Part shown: positions 1-9,303 of the stretch, piece after piece
Position numbering within the stretch: the stretch's first letter is position 1
Layout of the letters: each line of letters starts with the position of its first letter
The notes under the pieces: model-generated
Told to the model about the DNA's origin: nothing
The model's input: the letters and a program-made list of their open reading frames with translations, nothing else
Databases searched by the model: none
Program-made: the position numbers and the translations under genes
Source of the DNA: Arthrinium phaeospermum
Lineage: Eukaryota > Ascomycota > Sordariomycetes > Amphisphaeriales > Apiosporaceae
Direction: 5' to 3'
DNA length: 64,000 bases
Assembly: GCA_006503535.1 (NCBI GenBank)
Contig: QYRS01000001.1
Coordinates: forward strand, 1,426,001 to 1,490,000

Positions 1-281
1 AATGGGGACCACCGAGATGCAGGTAAAGGTCCTAATTGGATTGTTAGCCGAGTTCATTTCGTTAGGGAGGCATTGGTAACCGTTGGTGGTTTGCCCTCTT
101 ACACTGTAAACGCCATGAATGCGAGCAGTCCGACAATAGCCCATTTGTAGGCCTGCGCCCACTCTAGCGGGTTCTCAGCGTCACCGCTGGGGTCGAAATC
201 GACAATGTCGTCCCGTGCATCCTCGATTTCCCGCACACGCTCTGCAGTCGCGTCCGGGAGCAGAGGGTTCGTCTCGTCCAT
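1..281 (-). CDS. MFS transporter, N-terminal exons (partial, runs off the window start)
   Basis: This is the 5' end of a major facilitator superfamily transporter, probably a DHA1-type drug or polyamine exporter in the plasma membrane. The ATG at 281-279 opens an acidic cytosolic N-terminus (MDETNPLL...), followed by the family-typical N-P-L-E-W motif, Y-K-W, and the start of TM1 (IVGLLAFMAFTV). A 71-nt intron (32-102, GTAAGA donor, GGCTAAC-like branch) joins in frame to T-F-T-C-I-S-V-V-P-I, which completes TM1. An upstream TTG at 293 extends the frame but is not a credible start. The rest of the gene, including motif A between TM2 and TM3, lies outside the window, so substrate class cannot be judged. 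The MFS call is firm and the DHA1 call is an inference from the N-terminal signature. Confidence 0.8.
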
Positions 282-1481
282 ACTGTAACACAAGAATTGG
301 CCCTCGGATGAGCCTGAACGTAAATGAAAACGGAGTGTAAAGGGGGGATGATGAGGGTCAGCAGCAGTCGGTCAGCTCAGTTCAAAAATGCAGATGCAGC
401 GGATTTTGCTGCAGTGGGTCGGCCACCACCACGCTGATTGTTTAGCGGCTTCGGCTTCGGCTGCCAGGCAGATCCTAGGTGCTTGGCGGTTCCTGTCAAT
501 GCTTACCGCCGGCGCTGAGATTGCATTTTCGCGCCCTATTGTTTACACCTCCCGCTTCTGTCAATTCGGATGCAACACATCGATACGACATGCAAGGCCA
601 ATCCCGTCGCGGTCAAGTGCATCGAGGCAATTGAGTAGTCGGCTGGAGTTTGCCGCGCTGCATTTTATATTGACTCGCCTTATTCTCTAAGCCTAGACGT
701 GCCTTTTTTGCCCAAAGTTTGTAGTTGAACTTGGAGTATCCAAGTTCTGGTTGACAACCCCTTTGCATCACTGCACTCGCGGACAACACCTGCGGGCTGC
801 TATGCCGCTCCGCCTTCTCCCGGCTGGACATATTATCACTCGAAGGCGACGAGTTATATGATTTCTAGGAGACGATCTGACGTGGGTGGGGTTGGCAACT
901 CGATTGCGTGATCTCGGCAAACTATTGCGCTGACTTGACTCATTTGATTCCACGATTTCAGCTTTAGAAGCATACCGACGGCATTACAACTCCTCCTTGA
1001 TGTTCATCATGCTATCCTCGGCAGGGTACGTCCTGTATATTACGACTGCTTCATGATAGTAGCCAAACTTAAAGGCCTCCCCGAGGTCGCGGCGGCAAAA
1101 CCCGCGTGTCTCGGAAGCGTGCCGCGTTATCGGAGTTGATAGTCGTTGCTCGTACAATCGATGCACTCAGCACTCTTATAACAGCTGGCACTGTGGCTGC
1201 CCTCTAATCAGGGCGACGATGGAGTTGTCTAACCACCACTTTTCCAACGACGCCCGAGAAGTCACATACATTACCAGGACATGCTCCGGACAAATCGCAA
1301 TTGGACTGAGAGAACGGTCTAACCCGATGCGTACCAAAATGATTTCATTCTCCCATGAGATAACCCAAAAGCGCCGCACTAGGTGGTGGACACTAGAATA
1401 TATACATGAAGCAAAAAGAGGTCCTTCGTTAATCATGACTACTTCATCGCCCATTCCTTTCCCATCTCTTTCCCCCAACGC
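282..1481. other. Intergenic, no gene supported
   Basis: This 1.2-kb gap lies between the MFS gene start and the expansin-like gene end, both on the minus strand. Short open frames occur on both strands (for example 388-690 plus and 984-1166 minus), but none has a recognisable domain, convincing splice sites or fungal-like composition. It should contain the MFS promoter (282 to about 900) and the expansin 3' region. Confidence 0.5.
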
Positions 1482-2260
1482 TTACGCATAGTTCTCCCCC
1501 GCCTTGGTAGTAGCCTCCGACTTCATTTGCACGTCCTTGAGCACGACGCTGGTGCCCGTCTCGGAGGTGACGCGGACCCAGGCGGTGGGAGCGCCGACGC
1601 CGCCGTTGCCCTCGAGCTTGAAGAAGTTGTTGACGTCGCGCGTGGTGGGCTTCCAGGTGGCGCCCTGGTCCGACGAGACCTCCATCTTGGCCGTGCGGTA
1701 GACGGCGTTCTCGACCGTGGCCGCGAACCAGTACTGCGACGCGCCGCCGTGCATGCGCACCTGGAGGGGGGTGGTGATGGGGCACGGCACGTGCTCCCAC
1801 TGGATCCCGATCTCGCCCAGCGACTTGTCGGCCAGCTGCGAGAACATGTCCGGGCTCATGTCGAGGTGCTGGGCGTTGCCGCCCGTCTTGTTAGTGATCT
1901 GCAGTCCAGTTGATTAGCGTTTAATAGACTGTGGTCATGGGAGGGACTATGACTTACCATGGCGATCTTCTTCTTGCCCTGATACGTGATGGACACGCAG
2001 CCGCCGCAGTGGTAGGCGTTGTCCCAGATGGTCTCGGACACGCAGGTCGAGCCGTCGATGCCGGCCGGCAGGACGTAGTCGACGAAGGCGCAGGGGCCGT
2101 TCTGCCAGCAGCCCTCCTCGCCGCAGCTCTCGCCGTACCAGGTGCCCTGGCCTGTCTCGGCAGCGGATGTGGTCAGGCCGGCGGGCGCGGGGGAGGCGGA
2201 GCTCAGAGCAATGAGGTTCATGGCCAAGGCGCCAAGGGTGTGCATGGTTCGCGAAGGCAT
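1482..2260 (-). CDS. Secreted expansin-like protein (double-psi beta-barrel plus expansin C-terminal module)
   Basis: Two exons, 2260-1958 and 1898-1482, flank a 59-nt intron (GTAAGTC donor, CAG acceptor) and give 239 residues. Residues 1-20 form a signal peptide. The first module starts at G-T-W-Y-G (about residue 36) and is rich in cysteines (CGEEGCWQNGPC, CGGC), as in the GH45-like double-psi beta-barrel of expansins and RlpA. It continues across the intron into I-T-N-K and N-A-Q-H-L-D-M-S, the expansin 'H-L-D-L-S' signature with a candidate catalytic-type Asp. The second half (from about W-E-H-V-P-C-P) resembles the expansin polysaccharide-binding module with aromatic residues (QYWF, W-K-P-T-T-R). 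Expansin-like proteins loosen plant or fungal wall polysaccharides without hydrolysis. The gene is intact and GC-rich. Confidence 0.85.
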
Positions 2261-3039
2261 TTTGAGGTTGATTTGACGGGTTGTACTTGGTGAATTCTGA
2301 GACGGAACTGTGTAAAGAGTGACTGTCTTGGGGAATCCGAATCTCTCAAGCAGCAGAACTCCGTCTCATTAAATACATCAACAACTTTTCAATGATAAAC
2401 ATCATCTTCTCGTTCCACCATGAGCGCATCGTTTTCGACCCCTGGTGCTGTCGTGGCAGTAATAAGCGTTTGCTGTACTTGAAACAGGATCTCGTCAATT
2501 TACAGCGGGGAGCTGCAGGTTGGCGCGAGTCGTGGAAATTGGATCGTGTCCCACACGCCCTGCCAACTGCCCTGCGCGCCGGGAGCAGCGTGGGGTTGGA
2601 ACAAGCTTCATCCAATCTTTTAGCGTCATCGACGGGGAAGAAGTAGATTTCAGATAGATAGTGGGCGGTCCCAGACGGGAAGCTAGGCCGGGAGTTTGCT
2701 CATCTTTCCACCAATCACCGTCGACCACTATCCTTGTTGGGACCGCCCTGAGTGCACCCCTTAATCCGACAGCCTGGCTCCTGGGTGTTGAACCGCCGAA
2801 CGCCACGTCGGATGATGATCGAGCGGCTGAAGATACGACGCAGCACATCGGCAGTTGTTGCTTGACATCCCTTACTTGACGTGTTTCACTAGCACGAACA
2901 AATCTCCGAGCGGGAAGCCAGCTACTTCCAGGCTAGTGTCCCAACCTGGGGGCTGTCACTGGGCTAGGAGTCTAGGGTGGGCAGAATCAAAACTTTACTA
3001 TTGAAAACTCGACGATAAAGACTGACCAGGGATGCTCCC
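2261..3039. other. Intergenic, expansin promoter and HET 3' flank
   Basis: The segment separates the expansin-like gene start (2260, minus) from the end of the HET coding region (3040, minus). Open frames such as 2495-2848 minus have no recognisable domain. No tRNA or repeat is visible. Confidence 0.5.
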
Positions 3040-5125
3040 TCAGTAAACCAAGCCTTCGGAACCGGGCTGGTCCCACGTAATGAACTTGCCCAGCATGTAA
3101 CCAACGCCGAGACGGTAGAACTTCCGGCCCGCCCCCATCCCAGCGGTCGACTTTAGGTCAGCCATGACGATGAGTACGTAATGTTTTGCCTCCCGCGTGA
3201 CAACATTCTTGGTTCTCGCGACGACAACGCACTGCGCCCGGCCGCCGCCATCCGAAGCGCTACGGTCCATGTCGAACAAGATGCGCGACTCGCCGACCTG
3301 GGACCCGCGCAGATCGTAATCCCGCGCCACCACCGCCAGGGTAGGAACCGTCCTCTGACCCTCCACGTCGCGGGGGAACGTCGCCGAGCGATCCGGCGGG
3401 GCGTCGCTGGTCTGCTGCCCCAGCCGGTGCCGGGACCAAGGCGGCCGGATGTCGCGCGTCTCCCACTCCATCTCCTCGAGGAAGGGCGGCTCGAGCAGGT
3501 AATCGATGGGCCCCGCGTACGCCATCCAGGACCACTTGGGCACCGCCGTACGGCGCTCGACGGGGAACACGATGGCCTGCATGTTGGGCTTGTCGTCCTG
3601 CTCCACGCCCCGGCGCCAAAGTAGGCTGCGGTGGAACAGTCCACCGTCAAGGCCATCGTCGAAGATGCCGAAGCCGCCGTCGGTCCGATAGGCCTTGCGC
3701 AGCCGGTTCTCCAGCCCGAGAATGGCGACGGCGCGGTCTTCCAGCCGCGTGAACTGCAGGCGGGAGTACTGCTTGTAGAGGTCTTGAAAGTACGCAATCT
3801 TCATACCCCGACGCCCGTCCATGGCCTTCTGGGGGAATCGGGGGTCCCCAAGGAAGGCGGCAAGATTACTAGGAGAGGAGAAGTTAGGGGAATGATCGCC
3901 AGCATACTTTCGGGTGTGCGTGGTCAGGATACTTACTTCTGCATACGGGCTAGGGTCTCGCATCGAATCCCCTCTCCACACTCAAAGTACATCTGCGTCT
4001 CGGTAAAGTACACAGTCCGTCGGGCCAAGGCACGCTCCTGCAACACCCAGCCGCGCTTGTTCAGTGGACTCTCAAGCACGTCCTGGCTGAAGTCGTCAAT
4101 GGGCTCGCACACGTAGAAGGGCGTCTCGGCCGCGGAGCGTGCAAAGGTGACAAAGTCGCGACGGCGGCGGCGTTCGCCAAGGAAGCCGTCGTGCATGCCG
4201 GTGGCGCGGCTGGCGGCGAGGACGCAGTAGGCGCCACTGAAGACATCCTCCATGCGGCTCGCCTCCTCGTTGAAGTCGCCGTCCTTGCCCTGGATGATGC
4301 AGATGGAGTCGATCCAGATATAACGAACACCAAGCGCCCTGGTGACAATCACGGCGTGTTGGAAGGTCGCGGGCATCTTATGGAAGGGTATGGATTGCTT
4401 GAACGACTCGACATCATGACCGTCGCCATTGACATCCGTCCGCCAAGAGCAGAAGGGTGGATGAAGGTTCTTCTCACCCCAGGGATGCGACAAGGCCACG
4501 TACTTCTGGTCCTGCGGCAAAGATTCCGAAGTCTCAATGAGGCACAGGGAAGGCTTCCCCTGGAGACCAACATCAATCAGCCGGGTCGGAACAGCCGTCG
4601 ATTGATTGCCACGGCATCGGTCATGTTTAGCGTCGCAGTCCTGCAGCCAAAGGCGGGCGATCTGGAAGATCATCTCACTGTTTCCTGGGAACAGCTGCGG
4701 GAACCCTAGCTGAACTGGTACAGGCGGCCTAGAGTCTTTGGTCGGCCCGTGTCAGATCTCTTCACTGAACGGCAAGATCAATACATACCTGGGCTCCGCA
4801 AAAATGTCAAGACTGGCTGTGGTGGTCCACCGACAATCCTCAAAGTGGATTGCTCGCGAATGAGTGCCAGTTTAGTCGTTCTGGCCATATCGTGCTTGGT
4901 ACATACACCCAGGAGCATGCGACAAAAATCGCATTTGCCATAGTCTTGTTGCAACTGAGAGGGGGCCACCTCAAACGAGAATCCTCCAACCCAGAAGTCC
5001 AAGTCCAGGCAGCGGTTGCACAATTTCGGGGGTGTAGAGTTCGGCGGCATGAGCTTATCGTGCCCAAGAGAGCTCGCAGCCAGTTGAGCAAAGTCATTAT
5101 CCACTGGGTATAACCAGTCCTTGAG
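3040..5125 (-). CDS. HET (heterokaryon incompatibility) domain protein, probably the C-terminal half of a kinase-HET fusion
   Basis: Exons 5125-4789, 4705-3937 and 3868-3040 (introns 4706-4788 and 3869-3936, CTAAC-type branch, all phases consistent) encode 644 residues with no internal break. The first exon carries the usual HET-protein Cys pairs (LCNRC, CDFC). The HET core follows: Y-V-A-L-S-H-P-W-G, then I-W-I-D-S-I-C-I-I-Q with the E-A-S-R-M block and V-L-A-A-S-R-A, and finally the third motif (N-K-R-G-W-V-L-Q-E-R-A-L-A-R-R). HET domains are TIR-related and trigger regulated cell death when hyphae of different genotype fuse. The first exon has no ATG near its start. Its frame is open back to a CAG acceptor at 5126, so it is most simply spliced in phase 0 to the microexon chain and the kinase exons upstream. 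A separate start at the internal ATG near 5050 is the alternative. Confidence 0.88.
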
Positions 5126-5677
5126 CTGAATAAAGTCATGTTCAGCGAGGGCATGTGAACAGAGTGACTATATGAGTAACTTACAGGCTGGCGAAAACTT
5201 AGTACCCAGCTGTCGTTTGTCTAAAACATGAGGTTTTCCTCATTGGGGAATGGTTGTTGCTCACCGGCTGATGTGCATGGTCAGTAAACGTATCAAGCGA
5301 TGATCGAAATCAGTGGACTCACAAGCTATGTGGGCGATGTCAGAACTGAAGTAAATGGCCTTTGTCACTTGCACTTGTTGCATCGTCAAGTCTGTCAGAG
5401 GGGAGTCTTACCGCCTAGAGCCATTAGCATGATCCCATAAAAAAGGTTGTAGGGTCATCATGGACTTACATACTACCAAATGTAGTGACATTATGTCAGT
5501 TGTTTCAGAGAAAAATAGGTTGGGGGCAAGGAGTGAACTCACATCCTGCATGGCCACGCAAGGCTCTTATTAGTCCAGGTCAATGAATGGAGTTAACTTT
5601 GGTTATGAGCCTACAGTCTATCAGCTGTCAGTTATTCCGGCCACTCAGGAGCCATGGTTCAGCGTGAGGAGACTTAC
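5126..5677 (-). other. Array of seven 3-nt microexons in eight short introns, linking kinase and HET modules
   Basis: Between the kinase exon (ending 5678, phase 0) and the first HET exon (starting 5125, phase 0), the minus strand reads as eight consecutive introns of 60, 69, 70, 55, 86, 55, 77 and 59 nt. They are separated by single-codon exons at 5617-5615 (ACT), 5545-5543 (GAT), 5472-5470 (TAT), 5414-5412 (GCG), 5325-5323 (CTT), 5267-5265 (CCG) and 5187-5185 (CCT). Donors are GTAAGT, GTAGGC, GTGAGT, GTAAGT, GTAAGA, GTGAGT, GTGAGC and GTAAGT. All acceptors are YAG, and a CTGAC, CTAAT or TACTAAG-like branch site precedes them (the last intron has a weaker CTGAA). The linker adds T-D-Y-A-L-P-P and keeps the frame exactly. 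The first microexon has the weakest donor and might be skipped. Splicing is inferred; no transcript was seen. Confidence 0.72.
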
Positions 5678-7562
5678 TCTGATCGGAGCCGGATGGAGTG
5701 GCACTGCAAGCGGTTCTGGGTTGTCCCCGGATGAGATATCTTGCACTTGTCGCTTTGCAGCTCCTATACCAGGGGAAAGTAATGATGGCCGATCTTTGGG
5801 TAGCGAGGGCGGCGGTATGTCGCCTCTTTCTGTTCGAGTCAGTAGGTATGCCGGATTCCGATTCACCTTTTCCGCAATTGCAGATAGACCCTGAAAAAGC
5901 CCTTCCGCCGTGGCCCTAAACCTTCCCGGCCCTACGTCGCCGGTCATCGGTGGCTGGAAGAACCGTAAAGTAGGAACCTCTGTTGAACCGGGTCGATATG
6001 TCTTTCCGCGTAAAGGTGGAAGATCAACCACGAGCAGCTTCTGTTGGGCCAGTTTCAGTAAGTCGCCTATGGCGCAGTCTGAGCGGCACTCTGGATCATG
6101 AGTCTGAAGGTGATGCATCCAAAGCTGGACCACTGGATGTACTGTAGCTCCTGCGTCGGAGCCGTGCTGTGGGAGCTCATAATAGGGACAGGCGTTGCGT
6201 GCGTTTCCTTGCAGGTCCTGATAGAATCTTTCCAGCCTATCATTCCCATACAACAGCCAGATGACAAACTCGAAGATGATACAGCCCATGGACCAAGTGT
6301 CGTAGAGACGAGAGAGTCCTCCGCTAGTAGAACTTTCAGCTTCCGGGGGTTGGTATTGAATCGTACCGTATCTTGTGGTTGTAATGAAGTCCCGATTCGT
6401 CGTCTTTAGAACATGCTTCTTCGCAAGGCCCATGTCGCCGATCTTCAGAGTCCCGAGGACTTTGTCGGGCTCAAGAAACCTAAGTAGGTTCTCAGGTTTC
6501 AAGTCACCATGGCGGATCGAAGAGTCTTGACCATGTTCTCTGGCGTCACTATCATCCATAGGTGTTTCAGCTGCTGATGGGTCCATAACGCTGCTCTCGA
6601 AATTATGAAGTTGGTCAAGTGCACCAGCAGACCGATGAGTTGTTCCAGAGCTTCCTTGATGAGATTTACCTCTGGGGATTGCGTCGGTGTTGCTATCCAA
6701 AGGTCCCTCAGACTATTGCCGGTAGCCCATGGAAACATGAAGTATCGACTGTGCTGTCTTCGGATGGCAGCCAGACACCGGATGATGTGAGGGTGCTCCA
6801 CTTGGTTGATCGAGGCCAAGGCCCTTGCCTCCCGTTCCCATGCCTCATTGGTTTCCAAGTCGTCGCCAGCCCTGTTGACCCGAATTTCCTTGATGGCAAC
6901 CTGGTGCGCATTAGAATGACAATGAATAAGGGTTGAGTGGATGCACTTACTGTGTTAATGGTGTGTTCCGTGTGTTCTGAGTGGATAGTCACTTTGTGTA
7001 CCCAGCTAAAAGCTCCTTCCTTAATATTCGCATCTTTCTCAGTGAAAGGCAGGATTCCTTTCTCGTTGAGGTTGTAATTGTATTGTGCTCGTGTGAAGAC
7101 GGGTGCCAGGTGCTGCCATCTGTACATGTGTAGGAACTCCTGTGCTTTCAATCTGGTCCAAATGTCTTCCGGAAAGATATGATAATGTTCATCGTCGCTC
7201 AGCTGTGATACGGACAGTCTCTCGTCATGGAAATTGTGATACCAAAAATGATGCATGGCATTTCTGGCGTCTTCCTGACCCATACCACACCTGATGAGCG
7301 AAAGAAAGACATTTTTAGAACCAGTCGTGATCCATTGAACAAGTTCTGTGCAAAACTGATCCTCGTCTGGTGGCAGCCTGTCTAGTTGGAGTTCTTTCCT
7401 TATCACCTCCTCGGTGACTAGGGAAGAACCAGTTTGATGTGGCAAAAAATCTCGGCTGGGGATGTCAAACTGACTTGGCACTTGGCAATCGAAGATTCGA
7501 TCGGAAAGACCGGAGCGTCGCCGCTGTGATGGTGGAGGCGGTCTATACAAAGTATTGGCCAT
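5678..7562 (-). CDS. Fungal serine/threonine protein kinase-like module (one 1-nt frameshift), N-terminal half of a probable kinase-HET fusion
   Basis: Exon 1 (7562-6951, 204 residues) holds an uncharacterised N-terminal module ending in N-Y-N-L-N-E-K-G-I-L-P-F, then a glycine-loop-like G-A-F-S-W-V. A 50-nt intron (6901-6950) leads in phase 0 to V-A-I-K (Lys208). Exon 2 (6900-5678) carries H-G-D-L-K-P-E-N (6503-6511 holds H-G-D), the Mg loop as D-M-G rather than D-F-G (6428-6436), and P-P-E in place of A-P-E, followed by D-T-W-S-M-G. H-G-D instead of H-R-D recurs in the second kinase of this window, so it looks family-specific. The frame shifts by 1 nt between about 6632 and 6612, in the helix before the catalytic loop. 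Exon 2 is 1223 nt, one short of a multiple of 3, so a single missing base explains it. The exon ends in phase 0 at a GTAAGT donor leading to the microexon array. Confidence 0.8.
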
Positions 7563-8148
7563 TTCTCCGGCTTAATGCTTCTGTGACTATTTTAGTCAAT
7601 CAAAATATTTGAATGGGTCTTGAACCTATGAGTCTTTGGTCTCAACATAGTCTTCGGCGTGAATGCATTGCCACGAAAGCTTGGGGTCGAGAAATGGGAG
7701 CGAATTTGAACTGTAAAGCAGTGAGATGAGGCTCTAGGTGGACAAGCGCAGTGCATTCTCCAATGTTCAGCCATTCGGGGCTGTCCGTCATTATGCACCG
7801 TGACGCTGGAATGATTTGCTTTTGGGCATGTTTGGGTTACTTCATTTACTGCCAGCCAGTTGTAAGCCGCAGACCATCCCGTGTTGCATCGACTAGCGCC
7901 GGGTCTGAACCCCAAACAACCAATCATCATGCAGATACTCAGCCGTTTACGAACTTGGGGGGTAACATCTCCGCTGCAATCACATCCTAACTGAGCAGGC
8001 TACAGCCCTGTGGCTTTCATTGCGACAATCCCGCACGTAAATTTAGACCCGTCCACAAAAGTTCCCTGCATTTGATCAGATCATGATCGAAGCCAAGCCC
8101 AAGCCAGTGTTCTTAGATGGTGCCGTTCTTGGATAGCCATGCCGACGT
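7563..8148. other. Intergenic, kinase-HET promoter region
   Basis: The gap holds the upstream region of the minus-strand kinase gene (start 7562). No coding feature is supported; open frames at 7592-7930 (minus) and 7751-7990 (plus) have no domain signature. Confidence 0.45.
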
Positions 8149-8538
8149 CTATCGAGCAAAGCCCCGCTTGCAGGCATCTATTGTGTCTAAGATGTTCGTC
8201 AGCTCAAGTCGTTAGTTTCATGCGGGATGGATGGAGGGGGACCGACCTGCGACAAGGGTCTGGGGGCTTTTACGTGGTAAAAACTGTCCATTATCTGCAG
8301 TGATCTCCGCGTCAGCGAAAGCAGGCCCAGAATAGCCCGGAGGACTGTTGCTAAGCAGGCAGCTTACCGATACCTCATAACCATTCGCTCCAAAAAGCCT
8401 CCTCAGTGTCGCTACCAGTTTCTCGCAGCTGATATTTGTGCATGGAATTGGGTCTTGTTCGACCCGTTGATGTGTTGGTAATCTGACAACGGCACGGTTC
8501 CGCTCCGCAAACGTCCAGAGTTCGATGGCATTGGACAT
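8149..8538 (-). CDS. Small hypothetical protein of about 90 residues
   Basis: The ATG at 8538 opens a 57-codon exon (MSNAIELWTFAE...) containing C-T-N-I-S-C-E-K-L and R-R-L-F-G-A-N-G-Y-E-V-S. It ends in phase 0 at a GTAAGC donor (intron 8295-8367). A 16-codon exon (8294-8247; M-D-S-F-Y-H-V-K-A-P-R-P-L-S-Q) follows and ends at a GTCGGT donor. A last exon from 8202 gives L-T-N-I-L-D-T-I-D-A-C-K-R-G-F-A-R and stop at 8151-8149. The last acceptor is uncertain: using TTAG at 8187 instead would stop after two codons. The composition looks like real protein and the splice sites are good, but I do not recognise the family. It sits between two kinases of one family, which may be chance. Confidence 0.5.
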
Positions 8539-9303
8539 ATTGTATCGCGTGTCTTTTTGGATGAAAGAGTATGTCCGGGAGAATGTGAGTCTGGTTATAC
8601 TTGCGATGGGTGATCATCATCAAGACACTGGGAGCATCAAGATCACATTATATACAGATGAGATAGGAGATCACATGGGGCCAGTTTCTCAAGGATGGGC
8701 TTCACAGAATCCATTCAGAGGCTTATACGCTTGTTTGGATTGGATGAGCCCGAGTGTAGATAAGACGGCAGGCAACCTGGGCGTATTTCGCTGAACACTG
8801 CCCTATCAGTCAAGGTTGGGAGGGGCCTGACCGACCGCGACCCCAGAACGGCTTTCTCAGCTGCATCAGGCTGAGCGAAGCCACCTCCAAATATTGGTTT
8901 TTACACTTCCCCCAATGGTTCGGGTCCAGCTGACCTGACCCTGGCTGCTTCGTATGCGATCCAACATATCGGTAGGCTGTGACCTGTTGCTTACCATCCA
9001 CCACACCCTCAGCTGCATTTATGTGTACAACCATCCCATGGGGGCGCAGTGTTTGAGATCAATTGCCCTTGGGCAAATATGCCTAGCCAAATGTCCCTAT
9101 GCATCCTTTCACCGAAACGTTGCCCGAAAAGTGCGGCCATATGAATACCTTCGACCAAAGCCTCGTTGCAGTTTCGAGGAACGGCATCCCCTTTCTAAAT
9201 AATTCCATTCACCATTAGAAAAAGAGCAGTCAGGCTCGTCAGTGAACCACAAGTCGGGGTTATAGGCCCTGTTCTCTCGGCCCCTCGGCGCTTCAACCCA
9301 ATA
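8539..9303. other. Intergenic between divergent genes
   Basis: The segment separates the small minus-strand gene from the plus-strand kinase pseudogene and would be a shared divergent promoter. No coding feature or RNA gene is supported. Confidence 0.45.

Noticed and set aside
2495..2848. 117-codon minus-strand frame between the expansin and HET genes
   Set aside because: No domain, no splice context, biased Arg/Ser/Pro composition.
3153..3797. Alternative frames in the third HET exon, both strands
   Set aside because: Ser/Arg/Pro-rich shadows of the HET coding frame.
5040..5060. Independent HET gene start at the internal ATG near 5050
   Set aside because: Possible but less economical: the frame is open upstream to a perfect phase-0 acceptor. 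Kept as the main alternative model.
5341..5360. Alternative CAG acceptor giving a 23-nt exon in place of microexon 5
   Set aside because: A 23-nt exon would break the frame; the downstream TAG after the CTGAC branch site restores a 3-nt exon and the phase.
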